A program made the translations under genes and the position numbers. The notes beneath the pieces were generated by a model. It was not told the origin of the DNA. It searched no databases and saw nothing but the letters and a program-made list of their open reading frames with translations. 63,229 nt of DNA from Lysobacter sp. yr284 (GTDB taxonomy: Bacteria > Pseudomonadota > Gammaproteobacteria > Xanthomonadales > Xanthomonadaceae), in the NCBI RefSeq assembly GCF_900107375.1, contig NZ_FNPT01000002.1, positions 119,106-182,334 on the forward strand, read 5' to 3'. Below are positions 17,873 through 30,930 of this stretch, piece after piece. The number at the start of each line of letters is the position of its first letter. Within the stretch, counting starts at the first letter, position 1.

Positions 17873-18231
17873 GCGCGCTCGGCCAGGAACAGGTAGGCGG
17901 CCAGCAGCCCCAGCAGCGGGATCAGGTTCAACACCAGGGCCGGCACCGCCAGCCCGCGGCGTTCGCCGCGGAACAGCGCGACGATGGCGAGCAGGCTGCC
18001 GAACAGCCAGCTCGCCGCGCTGTACAGCACCGCCTTGCCGGTGCAGTGCAGGCTCCAGTCGCCGCACTGGGCGTCGGGGGTCAGGCCGAACACGATCAGC
18101 CAGGCCGCGGCCGGGCCGAGCAACAGCGCGCACCAGGCCAGCGCGCCGAACAAACGGCCGCGCGAGGGTTCGGGATCGACGAGGTCGTCGGGCGCGGACA
18201 GGCCGTAACCGGCGCGGCGGTCAACGGCCAC
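17869..18231 (-). CDS. Small predicted membrane protein
   Basis: 120 residues with three or four hydrophobic segments (LFGALAWCALLLGPAAAW; AVLYSAASWLFGSLLAIVAL; LAVPALVLNLIPLLGLLAAYL). A Cys pair flanks the first periplasmic loop (DAQCGDWSLHC). No family is recognised. It is convergent with ycaQ, overlapping its end by four bases. The 234 bases up to parE hold nothing identifiable. Confidence 0.6.
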   Translation of the reverse strand: MAVDRRAGYGLSAPDDLVDPEPSRGRLFGALAWCALLLGPAAAWLIVFGLTPDAQCGDWSLHCTGKAVLYSAASWLFGSLLAIVALFRGERRGLAVPALVLNLIPLLGLLAAYLFLAERA

Positions 18232-18465
18232 GGCGGCGGTCTGCGCGGTCGGCGGCGGAAAAACGCCCGCGCGCGGCGGGCAGGGCAGTGCGGCATCCTT
18301 TCATATCGATCTCCTGGCCGGTTATCGATGCGCGCACCTTGGCGCATCGGGCGGCAGCGCGGCGTGACGGCCGCGGGCAACAACAGCGGACAGCGCGCGG
18401 CAGAAGCCAGAGGCGGGCGAAGCGTTCGATCCCGGCGTTCGCTCTTGTCCGCGCGCTTGCGGCTT

Positions 18466-20385
18466 TCAGACTTCCAGCGTGGCCAGATCGCCCTTCGTCT
18501 CCAGCCAGGTCTTGCGGTCGCCGGCGCGCTTCTTCGCCAGCAGCATGTCCATCAGCGACACGGTCTGGGCGTTGTCGTCGACGGTCAGCTGGACCAGGCG
18601 GCGGGTGTCGGGGTGGATGGTCGACTCGCGCAGCTGCGAGGCGTTCATCTCGCCCAGGCCCTTGAAGCGGGTGACGTTGATCGCGCCGCTCAGGCCCTTC
18701 TTGCGGTCGCCCTTCTCGCGCTCGATCTTCTCCAGCAGGATGCGCTTCTCTTCCTCGTCCAGGGCGTAGAACACGGTCTTGCCCACGTCGATGCGGAACA
18801 GCGGCGGCATCGCCACGAAGATGTGGCCGGCCGCGACCAGCGCCGGGAAGTGGCGCAGGAACAGCGCGCTGAGCAAGGTGGCGATGTGCAGGCCGTCGGA
18901 GTCGGCGTCGGCCAGGATCACGACCTTGCCGTAGCGCAGCCCGCCGATGTCTTCCTTGCCCGGGTCGCAGCCGATCGCCACCGCCAGGTCGTGCACTTCC
19001 TGCGACGCCAGCACGCTGCCGGAGGCGACTTCCCAGGTGTTGAGGATCTTGCCGCGCAGCGGCAGGATCGCCTGGAAGTCCTTGTCGCGGGCCTGCCGCG
19101 CGCTGCCGCCGGCGGAGTCGCCTTCGACCAGGAACAGTTCGGTGCGCGAGAGGTCCTGCGAGCTGCAGTCGGCGAGTTTGCCGGGCAGGGCCGGACCCTG
19201 GGTGATCTTCTTGCGGACGATCTGCTTTTCGGTCTTGAGCCGCGCGCTGGCGCGTTCGATCGCCAACTGGGCGATCTTCTCGCCCAGGTCGGTGTGCTGG
19301 TTGAGCCACAGCGAGAACGCATCGTGCGCCGCGCCTTCGACGAAACCGGCGGCCTGGCGCGAGGACAGGCGCTCCTTGGTCTGGCCACTGAACTGCGGGT
19401 CGGTCATCTTGATGCTGAGCACGAAGGCGGCCCGGTCCCACACGTCTTCCGGCGCCAGCTTGACCCCGCGCGGCAGCAGGTTGCGGAAGTCGCAGAACTC
19501 GCGCAGCGCGTCGGTGAAGCCGGTGCGCAGGCCGTTGACGTGGGTGCCGTGCTGGGCGGTCGGGATCAGGTTGACGTAGCTTTCCTGGGTCAGCTCGCCG
19601 TCCGGCGCCCAGGCCACCGCCCAGTCGACCACTTCGGTGTCCTTCTTGAGCTGGCCGACGAACAGGTCCGGCGGCAGCAATTCGCGCTGCGGCTGGCCTT
19701 CGCGCAGCGCGCCGGAAAGGTAATCGCGCAGGCCGTCCTCGTAGTACCACTCCAGCCGCTCGCCGGTCGCCTCGTCGAACAGCTTGACGTTGAGGCCCGG
19801 GCACAGCACCGCCTTGGCCCGCAGCACGTGCTTGAGCGCGCGCAGGCTGAACTTGGGGCTGTCGAAATACTTGGGGTCGGGCCAGAAGCGCACGCGGGTG
19901 CCGGTGTTCTTCTTGCCGACGCTGCCGACCACTTCCAGCGGGCTGGCGCGGTCGCCGTCCTTGAACGACATGCGGTATTCGTTGCCTTCGCGCTTGATGT
20001 ACACGTCGACATGCTTGGACAGCGCGTTGACCACGCTCACGCCGACGCCGTGCAGGCCGCCGGAGAAGGTGTAGTTCTTGTTGCTGAACTTGCCGCCCGC
20101 GTGCAGGCGGGTGAGGATCAACTCGACGCCGGGCACCTTCTCTTCCGGGTGGATGTCCACCGGCATGCCGCGGCCGTCGTCGGACACCTCGCAGCTGCCG
20201 TCGGCGTAGACGGTGACCTCGATGCTGCGGGCATGGCCGGCCAGGGCTTCGTCGACCGCGTTGTCGATGACTTCCTGGGCCAGGTGGTTCGGCCGCGCGG
20301 TGTCGGTGTACATGCCGGGCCGGCGCTTGACCGGGTCCAGGCCGGAGAGGACTTCGATGTCTGCGGCGTTGTAGCGACTGCTCAT
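18466..20385 (-). CDS. parE: DNA topoisomerase IV subunit B
   Basis: 639 residues, the usual ParE length. Start MSSRYNAADIEVLSGLDPV with RRPGMYTD. GHKL ATPase motifs: VIDNAVDEALAG (Mg/ATP), EVSDDGRGMPVD, GGLHGVGVSVVNALS and GTRVRFWPD. TOPRIM motifs: LFLVEGDSAGGSA and ILADADSDGLHI. The C-terminus has RFKGLGEMNASQLRESTI. With ParC it decatenates daughter chromosomes and relaxes supercoils. The 72 in-frame residues upstream of ATG 20385 are low-complexity and not part of the family. The gene stands alone on this strand. Confidence 0.95.
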   Translation of the reverse strand: MSSRYNAADIEVLSGLDPVKRRPGMYTDTARPNHLAQEVIDNAVDEALAGHARSIEVTVYADGSCEVSDDGRGMPVDIHPEEKVPGVELILTRLHAGGKFSNKNYTFSGGLHGVGVSVVNALSKHVDVYIKREGNEYRMSFKDGDRASPLEVVGSVGKKNTGTRVRFWPDPKYFDSPKFSLRALKHVLRAKAVLCPGLNVKLFDEATGERLEWYYEDGLRDYLSGALREGQPQRELLPPDLFVGQLKKDTEVVDWAVAWAPDGELTQESYVNLIPTAQHGTHVNGLRTGFTDALREFCDFRNLLPRGVKLAPEDVWDRAAFVLSIKMTDPQFSGQTKERLSSRQAAGFVEGAAHDAFSLWLNQHTDLGEKIAQLAIERASARLKTEKQIVRKKITQGPALPGKLADCSSQDLSRTELFLVEGDSAGGSARQARDKDFQAILPLRGKILNTWEVASGSVLASQEVHDLAVAIGCDPGKEDIGGLRYGKVVILADADSDGLHIATLLSALFLRHFPALVAAGHIFVAMPPLFRIDVGKTVFYALDEEEKRILLEKIEREKGDRKKGLSGAINVTRFKGLGEMNASQLRESTIHPDTRRLVQLTVDDNAQTVSLMDMLLAKKRAGDRKTWLETKGDLATLEV

Positions 20386-20796
20386 GAAACCTGCGTCAGT
20401 AGTAAGGAGTGGCGTCCGGGGCGGCGCCGCGCGGGGCGCGGGTGCCGGCGGGACGGGCCGGGCGGGCGACGGCGGCCATCTTGCCATCGGCCGGTGACGG
20501 CGGCGCATCGGCAGGGCCGGGCGCGGGGCGCAGCGAGCATGGCGACCGGGGGCGGCCGGGTCAAGCGATGCCGCACGGGCCGCGGCGGCGCGGGCGCACA
20601 TTCACGCCCGCCGCCGTCTCGCCGGTTGCGACCGCGGCTGCGATGGGCGTCGCAGCGCGCCAGGTCCGGCTCGCGCGCCGCGGATGCGGCCACGCCGCCG
20701 GCTTGATCTGGCGCAAGCCGCGCCGTCGCGGCCGCTGTCATCCTGCGCGCCGTTCCCCACCCCCATGTCCGAGTCCCCACGCCACAGGAGGGCACC
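20386..20796. other. Gene-free divergent region between parE and the globin gene
   Basis: 411 bases with very GC-rich sequence and no supported reading frame. It must hold the parE promoter and the globin promoter, but no clear -10/-35 pair, operator or hairpin could be identified. The globin ribosome binding site AGGAGG is at 20786-20791. Confidence 0.4.
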
Positions 20797-21207
20797 GTGT
20801 CCGCCCAGGACCAGTACTACGATCTGCAGCAGAGCTACGGCCGCTGCCTCATCCGCAAGGGCTTCATCGAGCGCTTCTACGAAATCTTCATGGCCAGCCA
20901 CCCCGACGTGGCGCCGCTGTTCGCGCGCACCGATTTCCAGAAGCAGCGCCTGGCCCTGCGCCGCGGCATCAGCGTGGCGATCTTCTATGCCGCCGGCAGC
21001 GCGGTGGTGAAGCGCACCAGCGAGCAGATGGCCGACGTGCACGCGCGCGCCGGCCGCACCCCGGTGCGGCCGGAACTGTATCCGTACTGGATCGACAGCC
21101 TGCTGCTGGCGGTGCGCGAGTTCGACGAGCAGGCCGACGACGCGCTGCTGCGCCGCTGGCGCCAGGCCATGCAGGCGGTGACCCAGATGTTCAGCGGGCG
21201 CTATTGA
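20797..21207 (+). CDS. Single-domain globin
   Basis: 136 residues from a GTG start preceded by AGGAGG. DLQQSYGRCL, FYEIFMASHPDVAPLF and DFQKQRLALRRGIS are the A-to-E helix pattern of bacterial globins. MADVHARAGRTPVRPELYPYWIDSLL holds the proximal His region and the F/G helices of the single-domain globin group, close to the globin part of flavohaemoglobins. No FAD/NAD domain is attached. The expected role is haem-based oxygen or nitric-oxide binding, or sensing with a partner reductase. It has no operon partner here. Confidence 0.85.
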   Translation: MSAQDQYYDLQQSYGRCLIRKGFIERFYEIFMASHPDVAPLFARTDFQKQRLALRRGISVAIFYAAGSAVVKRTSEQMADVHARAGRTPVRPELYPYWIDSLLLAVREFDEQADDALLRRWRQAMQAVTQMFSGRY

Positions 21208-21436
21208 GCGCGCCCTGGCCGCCGCCGGCGGGCGCCCGCGACGATTGAAAAACCGCCCCGCCGCCCCCATTCCATGTACCGTCTACCGCAGTCGTGCGAC
21301 CCATCCGGCCGTTCGTTCAGCCCCTGGCGAGGCGGCCGGCGCTAGGGTTCGCGGCGTCGCGGCACGGATGCCCCGGCCCGCCCGCGGACCGGGCGCCCGC
21401 CCCGGTTCCGGTCATTCCACTTTTTGGAGGTATGCC

Positions 21437-21664
21437 ATGAAGATCCGCAAGCTGCTGCTCCCCGCCGCCGTAGTCGCGGCCCTGGCCGTGCTGGTCGCGC
21501 CGAGCGCGTTCGCCCAGCAGGATCCGCAGGCCGACAAGAAGGCCGAGGAGGCCAAGAAGGCCGACGACGCGAAGAAGGCCGAGGCCAAGAAGAAGGCCGA
21601 AGCCGACAAGCGCCAGAAGTCCGGCGACCGCGGGGTCGAGCCGGAGGAAGAGGGCAACAAGTAA
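21437..21664 (+). CDS. Small secreted Lys/Ala/Asp-rich protein
   Basis: 75 residues with GGAGG six bases before the ATG. A classical signal peptide (KLLLPAAVVAALAVLVAPSAFA) is followed by a mature chain of about 50 residues made of KKAEEAKKADDAKKAEAKKK repeats and an acidic tail EPEEEGNK. It is charged, probably a helical periplasmic peptide resembling TolA-like linkers; no family function is known. A terminator follows, so it is a single-gene unit. Confidence 0.75.
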   Translation: MKIRKLLLPAAVVAALAVLVAPSAFAQQDPQADKKAEEAKKADDAKKAEAKKKAEADKRQKSGDRGVEPEEEGNK

Positions 21665-21713
21665 GCCTGTCCTTATGGCAGCGTCGAAAGGTCGCTGCCG
21701 CCGTGAAATTCAT

Positions 21714-21745
21714 AAACCCCGGCCCGATCGGTCGGGGTTTTCTTG
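21714..21745 (+). terminator. Rho-independent terminator of the Lys-rich peptide gene
   Basis: AAACCCCG (21714-21721) pairs with CGGGGTTT (21733-21740), followed by TCTTG. A second perfect hairpin, GGCAGCG / CGCTGCC, lies just before it at 21677-21699. Confidence 0.8.
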
Positions 21746-21957
21746 TTCGGCGCCCAGCGTAAGAGGCGCCGACGTTACGCCGGATTAGGCGATTCAAGCG
21801 CGATTCGCACCTGCCGGGGAGCGCGGCGATCCCCTTGGTATCGATCAGCGCTACTTTGCTTTTCGGCTTGCCGCGGAAGTTCGTTGCGCCAGCCGCGGCG
21901 CTAGGATCGATCTGTCGAACCGGCCTGCCGGGCCGGTGGTATCCGGGCAGATTCGTC

Positions 21958-22368
21958 ATGAAGAACATGGTGATAGCGATATTGCGCGTGGCGGTCGGGC
22001 TGGCGCTGGTCTGGATCGGCTTGTCGTGGGCCGTGCTGTCGATGGTGCCGATAGACGAGGGCGAGACCTTCGGATGGCGATCGCTGGGGGCGTTCACGTT
22101 GGTCGTCGCCGTGATCGGTTTCATATCGGGTTTGATTTCCGGTCGTTATCTGCTCGTGCCGGCGCTTTTGCTATCCACAGTGGGATGGCTGTTGCTGATC
22201 AATGTGCTCCAGTGGCCCGAGATCAAGGGCGGCACCGGCACGTTCATGAGCGGTGTGATCGAACGAGCGCCGCAGGTGCTTTGGTGCAATGCATGCCTGG
22301 CGTTGGGCATTTCAATGGGGTACCGGCTTGCGCGTCGATGGAAATGGGCGGCGCCGGCGCGGAACTGA
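21958..22368 (+). CDS. Small predicted membrane protein of unknown function
   Basis: 136 residues from ATG 21958. Four hydrophobic segments: VIAILRVAVGLALVWIGLSW, LGAFTLVVAVIGFISGLISG, YLLVPALLLSTVGWLLLI and LWCNACLALGISMGYRLA. It ends in a basic tail. Codon use is less GC-rich than its neighbours (ATA codons appear near the start), hinting at relaxed selection or foreign origin. No domain was recognised. The upstream 293-bp gap contains only the terminator above. Confidence 0.6.
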   Translation: MKNMVIAILRVAVGLALVWIGLSWAVLSMVPIDEGETFGWRSLGAFTLVVAVIGFISGLISGRYLLVPALLLSTVGWLLLINVLQWPEIKGGTGTFMSGVIERAPQVLWCNACLALGISMGYRLARRWKWAAPARN

Positions 22369-22423
22369 GCCTTTGTAGCTACTGCGGCTAGGATGGTGCC
22401 AATCTCATCTGGAATACCGCTCG

Positions 22424-23143
22424 ATGCGCCGTGCCGCCGCCTGCGTCTGCCTCGCTCTGGCCTCGCTGCTGGGTCTGCCCGCGGCCGCGCGCGAACCGCG
22501 CTACACGGTGCTGCGGATCGACACGCGCAGCCAGCCGCTGGCGCTGTATTTGAACGACGAACGCGGCCGCCCGTTCCATCGCTTCAAGACCCTCGACGCC
22601 TGGCTGCACGCGCGCGGCCAGCGCCTGCGCTTGGCGATGAACGCCGGCATGTTCGAGCCGGATTATTCGCCGGTCGGCCTGTTCGTCGCCGACGGGCGCG
22701 AGCGGGCGCCGCTGAACCTGCGCGACGGCGCGGGCAATTTCTACCTCAAGCCCAACGGCGTGTTCCTGCTCGACCGCGACGGCCGGCCGCGGGTGGTCGA
22801 GGCTTCGCGCTACCCCGGCCTGGCGCCGGGCGTGCGCCTGGCGACCCAGTCCGGGCCGCTGCTGGTCGCGGGCGGACGCATCCATCCGGCGCTGGACCCG
22901 CAGTCGCGCTCGCGCCACCGCCGCAACGGCATCGGGGTCAAGGGCGACGAAGTGATCTGGGCGATCAGCGACGACAAGGTCAGCCTGTACGAATTCGCCC
23001 GCTATTTCCGCGAGGAACTCGGCTGCCAGGACGCGCTGTACCTCGACGGCACGCTGTCGTCGCTGTATGCGCCGCAGTTGAAGCGCGCCGACCGGCGCGG
23101 CAAGCTCGGGCCGATCCTGGCGGTGACCGAACCGCTGGAGTGA
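22424..23143 (+). CDS. Phosphodiester glycosidase-family (DUF2233/NAGPA) exported protein
   Basis: 239 residues with a signal peptide (ACVCLALASLLGLPAAA-REP). LRLAMNAGMFEPDYSPVGL, NFYLKPNGVFL, ATQSGPLLVAGGRIHP, RNGIGVKGDEVIWAIS and ALYLDGTLSSLYAP are the conserved blocks of the NAGPA/DUF2233 fold, which includes the 'uncovering enzyme' phosphodiester glycosidase. The bacterial substrate is unknown; a periplasmic phosphodiester or glycan remodelling role is plausible. It is followed closely by a DUF488 gene. Confidence 0.82.
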   Translation: MRRAAACVCLALASLLGLPAAAREPRYTVLRIDTRSQPLALYLNDERGRPFHRFKTLDAWLHARGQRLRLAMNAGMFEPDYSPVGLFVADGRERAPLNLRDGAGNFYLKPNGVFLLDRDGRPRVVEASRYPGLAPGVRLATQSGPLLVAGGRIHPALDPQSRSRHRRNGIGVKGDEVIWAISDDKVSLYEFARYFREELGCQDALYLDGTLSSLYAPQLKRADRRGKLGPILAVTEPLE

Positions 23144-23185
23144 TTCAATCCACGGCGGCGCCGGGCGCCGCGACAGGAGCGCGTC

Positions 23186-23572
23186 ATGGCCATCCGCATC
23201 GTCCGACTCGGCACCCCGCGCAGCCCGCACGAAGGCCTGCGCATCGGCACCGTGCGGCGGCCGCCGCGCGGCGTGCCCAAGGCCGAATTCGCGAAACAGG
23301 ACTGGTACGACGTGTGGTTTCCGACCCTCGCGCCGAGCCTGGAGACGATGAAGCAGGCCCAGGCCGCGACGACGCCGGCGCAGTGGAACGCGTTCGTGCG
23401 CAAGTACAAGGCCGAGATGAAGGGCCACGACGCGCAGCATGCGTTGGACCTGCTGGCGGCGATGTCGCGGCACAGCGATTTTTCCGTGGGGTGCTATTGC
23501 GAGGACGAATCGCACTGCCACCGCTCGATCCTGCGCGGGCTGCTGGCGGACAAGGGCGCGACGCTGGTCTGA
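23186..23572 (+). CDS. DUF488 family protein (YeaO-like)
   Basis: 128 residues with AGGAG upstream of ATG 23186. RIVRLGTPRSPHEGLRIGTV, DWYDVWFPTLAPS, WNAFVRKYKAEM and VGCYCEDESHCHRSILRGLL match DUF488. The Cys-Tyr-Cys...His-Cys-His cluster near the C-terminus is a conserved feature of the family and may bind metal. Its biochemical function is not established. It lies 42 bp after the glycosidase gene and may be co-transcribed. Confidence 0.8.
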   Translation: MAIRIVRLGTPRSPHEGLRIGTVRRPPRGVPKAEFAKQDWYDVWFPTLAPSLETMKQAQAATTPAQWNAFVRKYKAEMKGHDAQHALDLLAAMSRHSDFSVGCYCEDESHCHRSILRGLLADKGATLV

Positions 23573-23740
23573 GCCGGTGCGCCCGGACCGAGGCCGGCGA
23601 CCCGGGCCTGAGCCGGTAGCGCAACGATCGACCGCGGGGGCGCGGCCGGCGCTACTTGCGCGACGGCTCGCGACCGCCGCGGTCGCGGCGCGCCTTGCCG
23701 GCCTACGATCGGGCCGTCATGGCGCATCGGGGGCGGTGGG

Positions 23741-26365
<2,625 letters not shown>

Positions 26366-26461
26366 GCGCGACCGCGCTTGCGCCGGCAGCCGGCGGCACC
26401 CATGTGATGGCGATATCTCGCGCGGGCTCGAACGCGCACTCATGAACCTAGGAAGCAAGCG

Positions 26462-27295
26462 ATGAAACTCTGCGGCTTTGACGTCGGTCTCGACCAGCCT
26501 TTCTTCCTGATCGCCGGCCCCTGCGTGATCGAATCGATGCAGCTGCAGCTCGACGTCGCCGGTCAGCTCAAGGAGATCACTTCGGCGCTGGGCATCCCCT
26601 TCATCTTCAAGTCCAGCTTCGACAAGGCCAACCGCACCTCGGCGACGAGCTTCCGCGGCCCGGGCCTGGAAGAGGGGCTGAAGGTGCTGGCCGAGGTCAA
26701 GCGCCAGATCGGCGTGCCGGTGCTGACCGACGTGCACGAATACACCCCGATGAATGAGGTCGCCGCGGTGGTCGACGTGCTGCAGACCCCGGCGTTCCTG
26801 TGCCGGCAGACCGACTTCATCCAGAACGTGGCGCGTGCCGGCAAGCCGGTCAACATCAAGAAGGGCCAGTTCCTCTCGCCCTGGGAGATGAAGCACGTCA
26901 CCGCCAAGGCCAAGGCCACCGGCAACGAGGCGATCATGGCCTGCGAGCGCGGCGCCAGCTTCGGCTACAACAACCTGGTCAGCGACATGCGCTCGCTGAG
27001 CGTGATGCGCGACACCGGCTGCCCGGTGGTGTTCGACGCGACCCACTCGGTGCAACTGCCCGGCGGCATGGACGGCAAGTCCGGCGGCCAGCGCGAGTTC
27101 GTGCCGGTGCTGGCGCGCGCGGCGATCGCCGTGGGCGTGTCGGGCGTGTTCATGGAAACCCACCCGCGGCCCGAGGAAGCGCTGTCCGACGGCCCCAACG
27201 CGGTGCCGCTGCCGAAGATGCGCGGCCTGCTGGAGACCCTGGTCGAGCTCGACCGGATCACCAAGAAGAACGGGTTCCTGGAGCAGGATTTCTGA
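26462..27295 (+). CDS. kdsA: 3-deoxy-8-phosphooctulonate (KDO-8-P) synthase
   Basis: 277 residues, usual length. [75 protein letters not shown] and [18 protein letters not shown] are KdsA signatures. It condenses phosphoenolpyruvate with arabinose-5-phosphate for the KDO of lipid A core. The NIKKGQF lysine and Cys in GPCV are catalytic or metal-site residues. AGGAAG precedes the ATG. Confidence 0.97.
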   Translation: MKLCGFDVGLDQPFFLIAGPCVIESMQLQLDVAGQLKEITSALGIPFIFKSSFDKANRTSATSFRGPGLEEGLKVLAEVKRQIGVPVLTDVHEYTPMNEVAAVVDVLQTPAFLCRQTDFIQNVARAGKPVNIKKGQFLSPWEMKHVTAKAKATGNEAIMACERGASFGYNNLVSDMRSLSVMRDTGCPVVFDATHSVQLPGGMDGKSGGQREFVPVLARAAIAVGVSGVFMETHPRPEEALSDGPNAVPLPKMRGLLETLVELDRITKKNGFLEQDF

Positions 27296-27424
27296 TGCCC
27301 GACCCAGCGCGGCCCGATCCGACCGCCAAGACGGCCGCGGCCCATGCCGCGGCCGCGATTTTCAGCGTTTCCCGCCATTCCGGCCGCCGCCCACGCGCGC
27401 GGCGGCGCGCCTGAGCCGGCGCCG

Positions 27425-28967
<1,543 letters not shown>

Positions 28968-28988
28968 GGCGCGGCCGACGCAACCGGT

Positions 28989-29471
28989 ATGGCCGAGACG
29001 TCGCGCAAGGCGTGGCTGGGCGTAGTGGCGCTGGCGCTGCTGGCGCTGCTGGCTGCGTTGCAGTACCGGCTGTGGTGGGCCGGCGGCGGAGGCGGCGGCA
29101 GCGTCGCCGCGCTGCAGGCCCAGGTCGACGGGCAGACCCGCGAGAACCAGGGCCTGCAGCAGCGCAACGATGCGCTCGCCGCCGAAGTCGAGGACCTCAA
29201 GTCCGGCGAGGCGGCGGTGGAGGAGCGCGCGCGCAGCGAGTTGGGCATGATCAAGCCCGGCGAGACCTTCTACCGCGTGGTCGAGGCCAAGCCGCAGCCG
29301 CCGGGGCCCAACGCCGCGGCCGCGGTCAGCGCGGTGCAGAACGGCGCCGCCGCGGGCCAGGATGCGGCCGACGACGAGCCGTCGCTGGAAGAGCAAGTCG
29401 ACGAGCCGCCGACCGAAGTCCCGCCGTCCACGCCCGAACCGCATCCGATGCCGGCGCCGGTGCAGCATTGA
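28989..29471 (+). CDS. ftsB: Cell division protein FtsB (long C-terminal tail)
   Basis: 160 residues. A short cytoplasmic start, one membrane helix (GVVALALLALLAALQYRLWW), then a coiled coil (VAALQAQVDGQTRENQGLQQRNDALAAEVEDL) and the conserved ERARSELGMIKPGETFYRVVE block identify FtsB. With FtsL and FtsQ it activates septal peptidoglycan synthesis. The protein continues for about 55 residues rich in Pro, Ala and acidic residues (DDEPSLEEQVDEPPTEVPPS); E. coli FtsB stops near 103. It lies between eno and ispD as in many gammaproteobacteria. Confidence 0.93.
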   Translation: MAETSRKAWLGVVALALLALLAALQYRLWWAGGGGGGSVAALQAQVDGQTRENQGLQQRNDALAAEVEDLKSGEAAVEERARSELGMIKPGETFYRVVEAKPQPPGPNAAAAVSAVQNGAAAGQDAADDEPSLEEQVDEPPTEVPPSTPEPHPMPAPVQH

Positions 29472-29637
29472 GCCTGCCCGCCTCGTCGCCCGCGGCCTTC
29501 GCCCGGCGCGACGCCGGGTGGGGCGGCGCCGCCGCCGTTGCGGCGAAGCCCGCGGCCCCTCGCGCTTTTGCCGTCGCCGCCTTGGTCGGCGACGATAGCC
29601 GCCCCGGCGTTCCTGCGATGATCGAACTCACCACGCC

Positions 29638-30318
29638 ATGATCTGGGCCGTCCTTCCCGCCGCCGGCCGCGGCCAGCGCTTCGGCGGCGACACCCCGAAG
29701 CAATACCTGCACATCGCCGGCAAGCCGCTGATCGAACACGCCCTGGCCGCGCTGCTGGCGCACCCGCGCGTGGCCGGGGCGATGGTCGCGCTGTCGGCGA
29801 GCGACGAACTGTGGCCCGGCTGGAGCGAACTGCTCGGCAAGCCGGTGCTGCGCTGCACCGGCGGCAACGAGCGCGCCGACTCGGTGCTGGCGGCGCTGCG
29901 CGCGCTGCCGCCGCAGGTCGGCGAGGACGCCCTGGTCCTGGTCCACGACGCCGCGCGGCCGAACCTGCGCGGCGAGGACATCGGCCGCCTGATCGCCGCC
30001 GCCGAGGCCGCGCCCGACGGCGCCATCCTCGGCGCGCCGCTGCGCGACACGCTCAAGCGCGCCGGCCGCGGCCGCATCGTCGGCACCGAGCCGCGCGACG
30101 GCCTGTGGCGCGCGTTCACCCCGCAGGCGTTCCGCCGCGGCGCGTTGACCGCCGCGCTGGCCGACGCCGCGCGCGCCGGCGTCGCCGTCACCGACGAGGC
30201 CTCGGCGATGGAGCGCAGCGGCGCCCAGCCCTGGCTGGTGGAGGGGCGCGAGGACAATCTGAAGGTCACCACGCCGGCGGATCTGGCCCTGGCCGAGTAT
30301 CTGATCGGCCGCCATTGA
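29638..30318 (+). CDS. ispD: 2-C-methyl-D-erythritol 4-phosphate cytidylyltransferase
   Basis: 226 residues. [22 protein letters not shown] is the CTP-binding loop; [47 protein letters not shown] and [15 protein letters not shown] complete the IspD pattern. It makes CDP-methylerythritol in the non-mevalonate isoprenoid pathway, using the CTP made by PyrG. It is separated from ftsB by 166 bp of GC-rich sequence with no feature. ispF follows. Confidence 0.96.
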   Translation: MIWAVLPAAGRGQRFGGDTPKQYLHIAGKPLIEHALAALLAHPRVAGAMVALSASDELWPGWSELLGKPVLRCTGGNERADSVLAALRALPPQVGEDALVLVHDAARPNLRGEDIGRLIAAAEAAPDGAILGAPLRDTLKRAGRGRIVGTEPRDGLWRAFTPQAFRRGALTAALADAARAGVAVTDEASAMERSGAQPWLVEGREDNLKVTTPADLALAEYLIGRH

Positions 30319-30450
30319 ACCGCCGGCGCCGGCGCGCGGGCGCCGGCGGCCGGCCGAACCGCGATGCGCGCGCGTCGCTGCGGCGCCCGGCGCTGGCCGA
30401 CGCCCGCTGCCTGCCCGCTAATTTCCATGTCTCTCTTCCAGGTCCCATCC

Positions 30451-30930
30451 ATGAACATCCGCATCGGCCAAGGCTACGACGTCCACGCATTCGGCGAGGG
30501 CGACCACGTGATGCTCGGCGGCGTGCGCGTGGCGCACGAACGCGGCGTGCTCGCCCATTCCGACGGCGACGTCGTGCTGCATGCGTTGTGCGACGCGATG
30601 CTCGGCGCGCTGGCGCTGGGCGACATCGGCAAGCACTTTCCGCCCAGCGACGAGCGCTGGCGCGGGGCCGACAGCCGCAGCTTCCTGCGCCACTGCAACG
30701 ACTTGATCGCCCAGCGCGGTTACGCGGTCGGCAACTGCGACGTCACCGTGGTGTGCGAACGGCCCAAGGTCGGCCCGCATGCGCAGGCGATGCGCGAGCG
30801 CATCGCCGAAGACCTGGGCATCGCGGCGGATGCGGTCAGCGTCAAGGCCACCACTTCGGAAAAGCTCGGCTTCACCGGCCGCGGCGAAGGCATCGCGGCG
30901 ACGGCGGTGTGCCTGTTGGTGCGCGCATGA
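30451..30930 (+). CDS. ispF: 2-C-methyl-D-erythritol 2,4-cyclodiphosphate synthase
   Basis: 159 residues from [24 protein letters not shown]; an in-frame ATG 8 codons earlier is possible. GYDVHAF supplies the zinc Asp and His; [20 protein letters not shown] and [11 protein letters not shown] are family hallmarks; [19 protein letters not shown] is the C-terminal substrate loop. It acts two steps after IspD. Its stop overlaps the truD start (ATGA). Confidence 0.96.
   Translation: MNIRIGQGYDVHAFGEGDHVMLGGVRVAHERGVLAHSDGDVVLHALCDAMLGALALGDIGKHFPPSDERWRGADSRSFLRHCNDLIAQRGYAVGNCDVTVVCERPKVGPHAQAMRERIAEDLGIAADAVSVKATTSEKLGFTGRGEGIAATAVCLLVRA

Noticed and set aside
16828-20706. A 1292-residue open frame on the plus strand.
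   Set aside because: It overlaps ycaQ in another frame and parE in antisense; no motif or signal, shadow of GC-rich coding.
27295-27414. Small plus-strand frame starting at the kdsA stop ([12 protein letters not shown]...).
   Set aside because: 39 residues of Ala/Arg/Pro-rich sequence without ribosome binding site or conserved feature; the HhH gene starts shortly afterwards with clear domain content.
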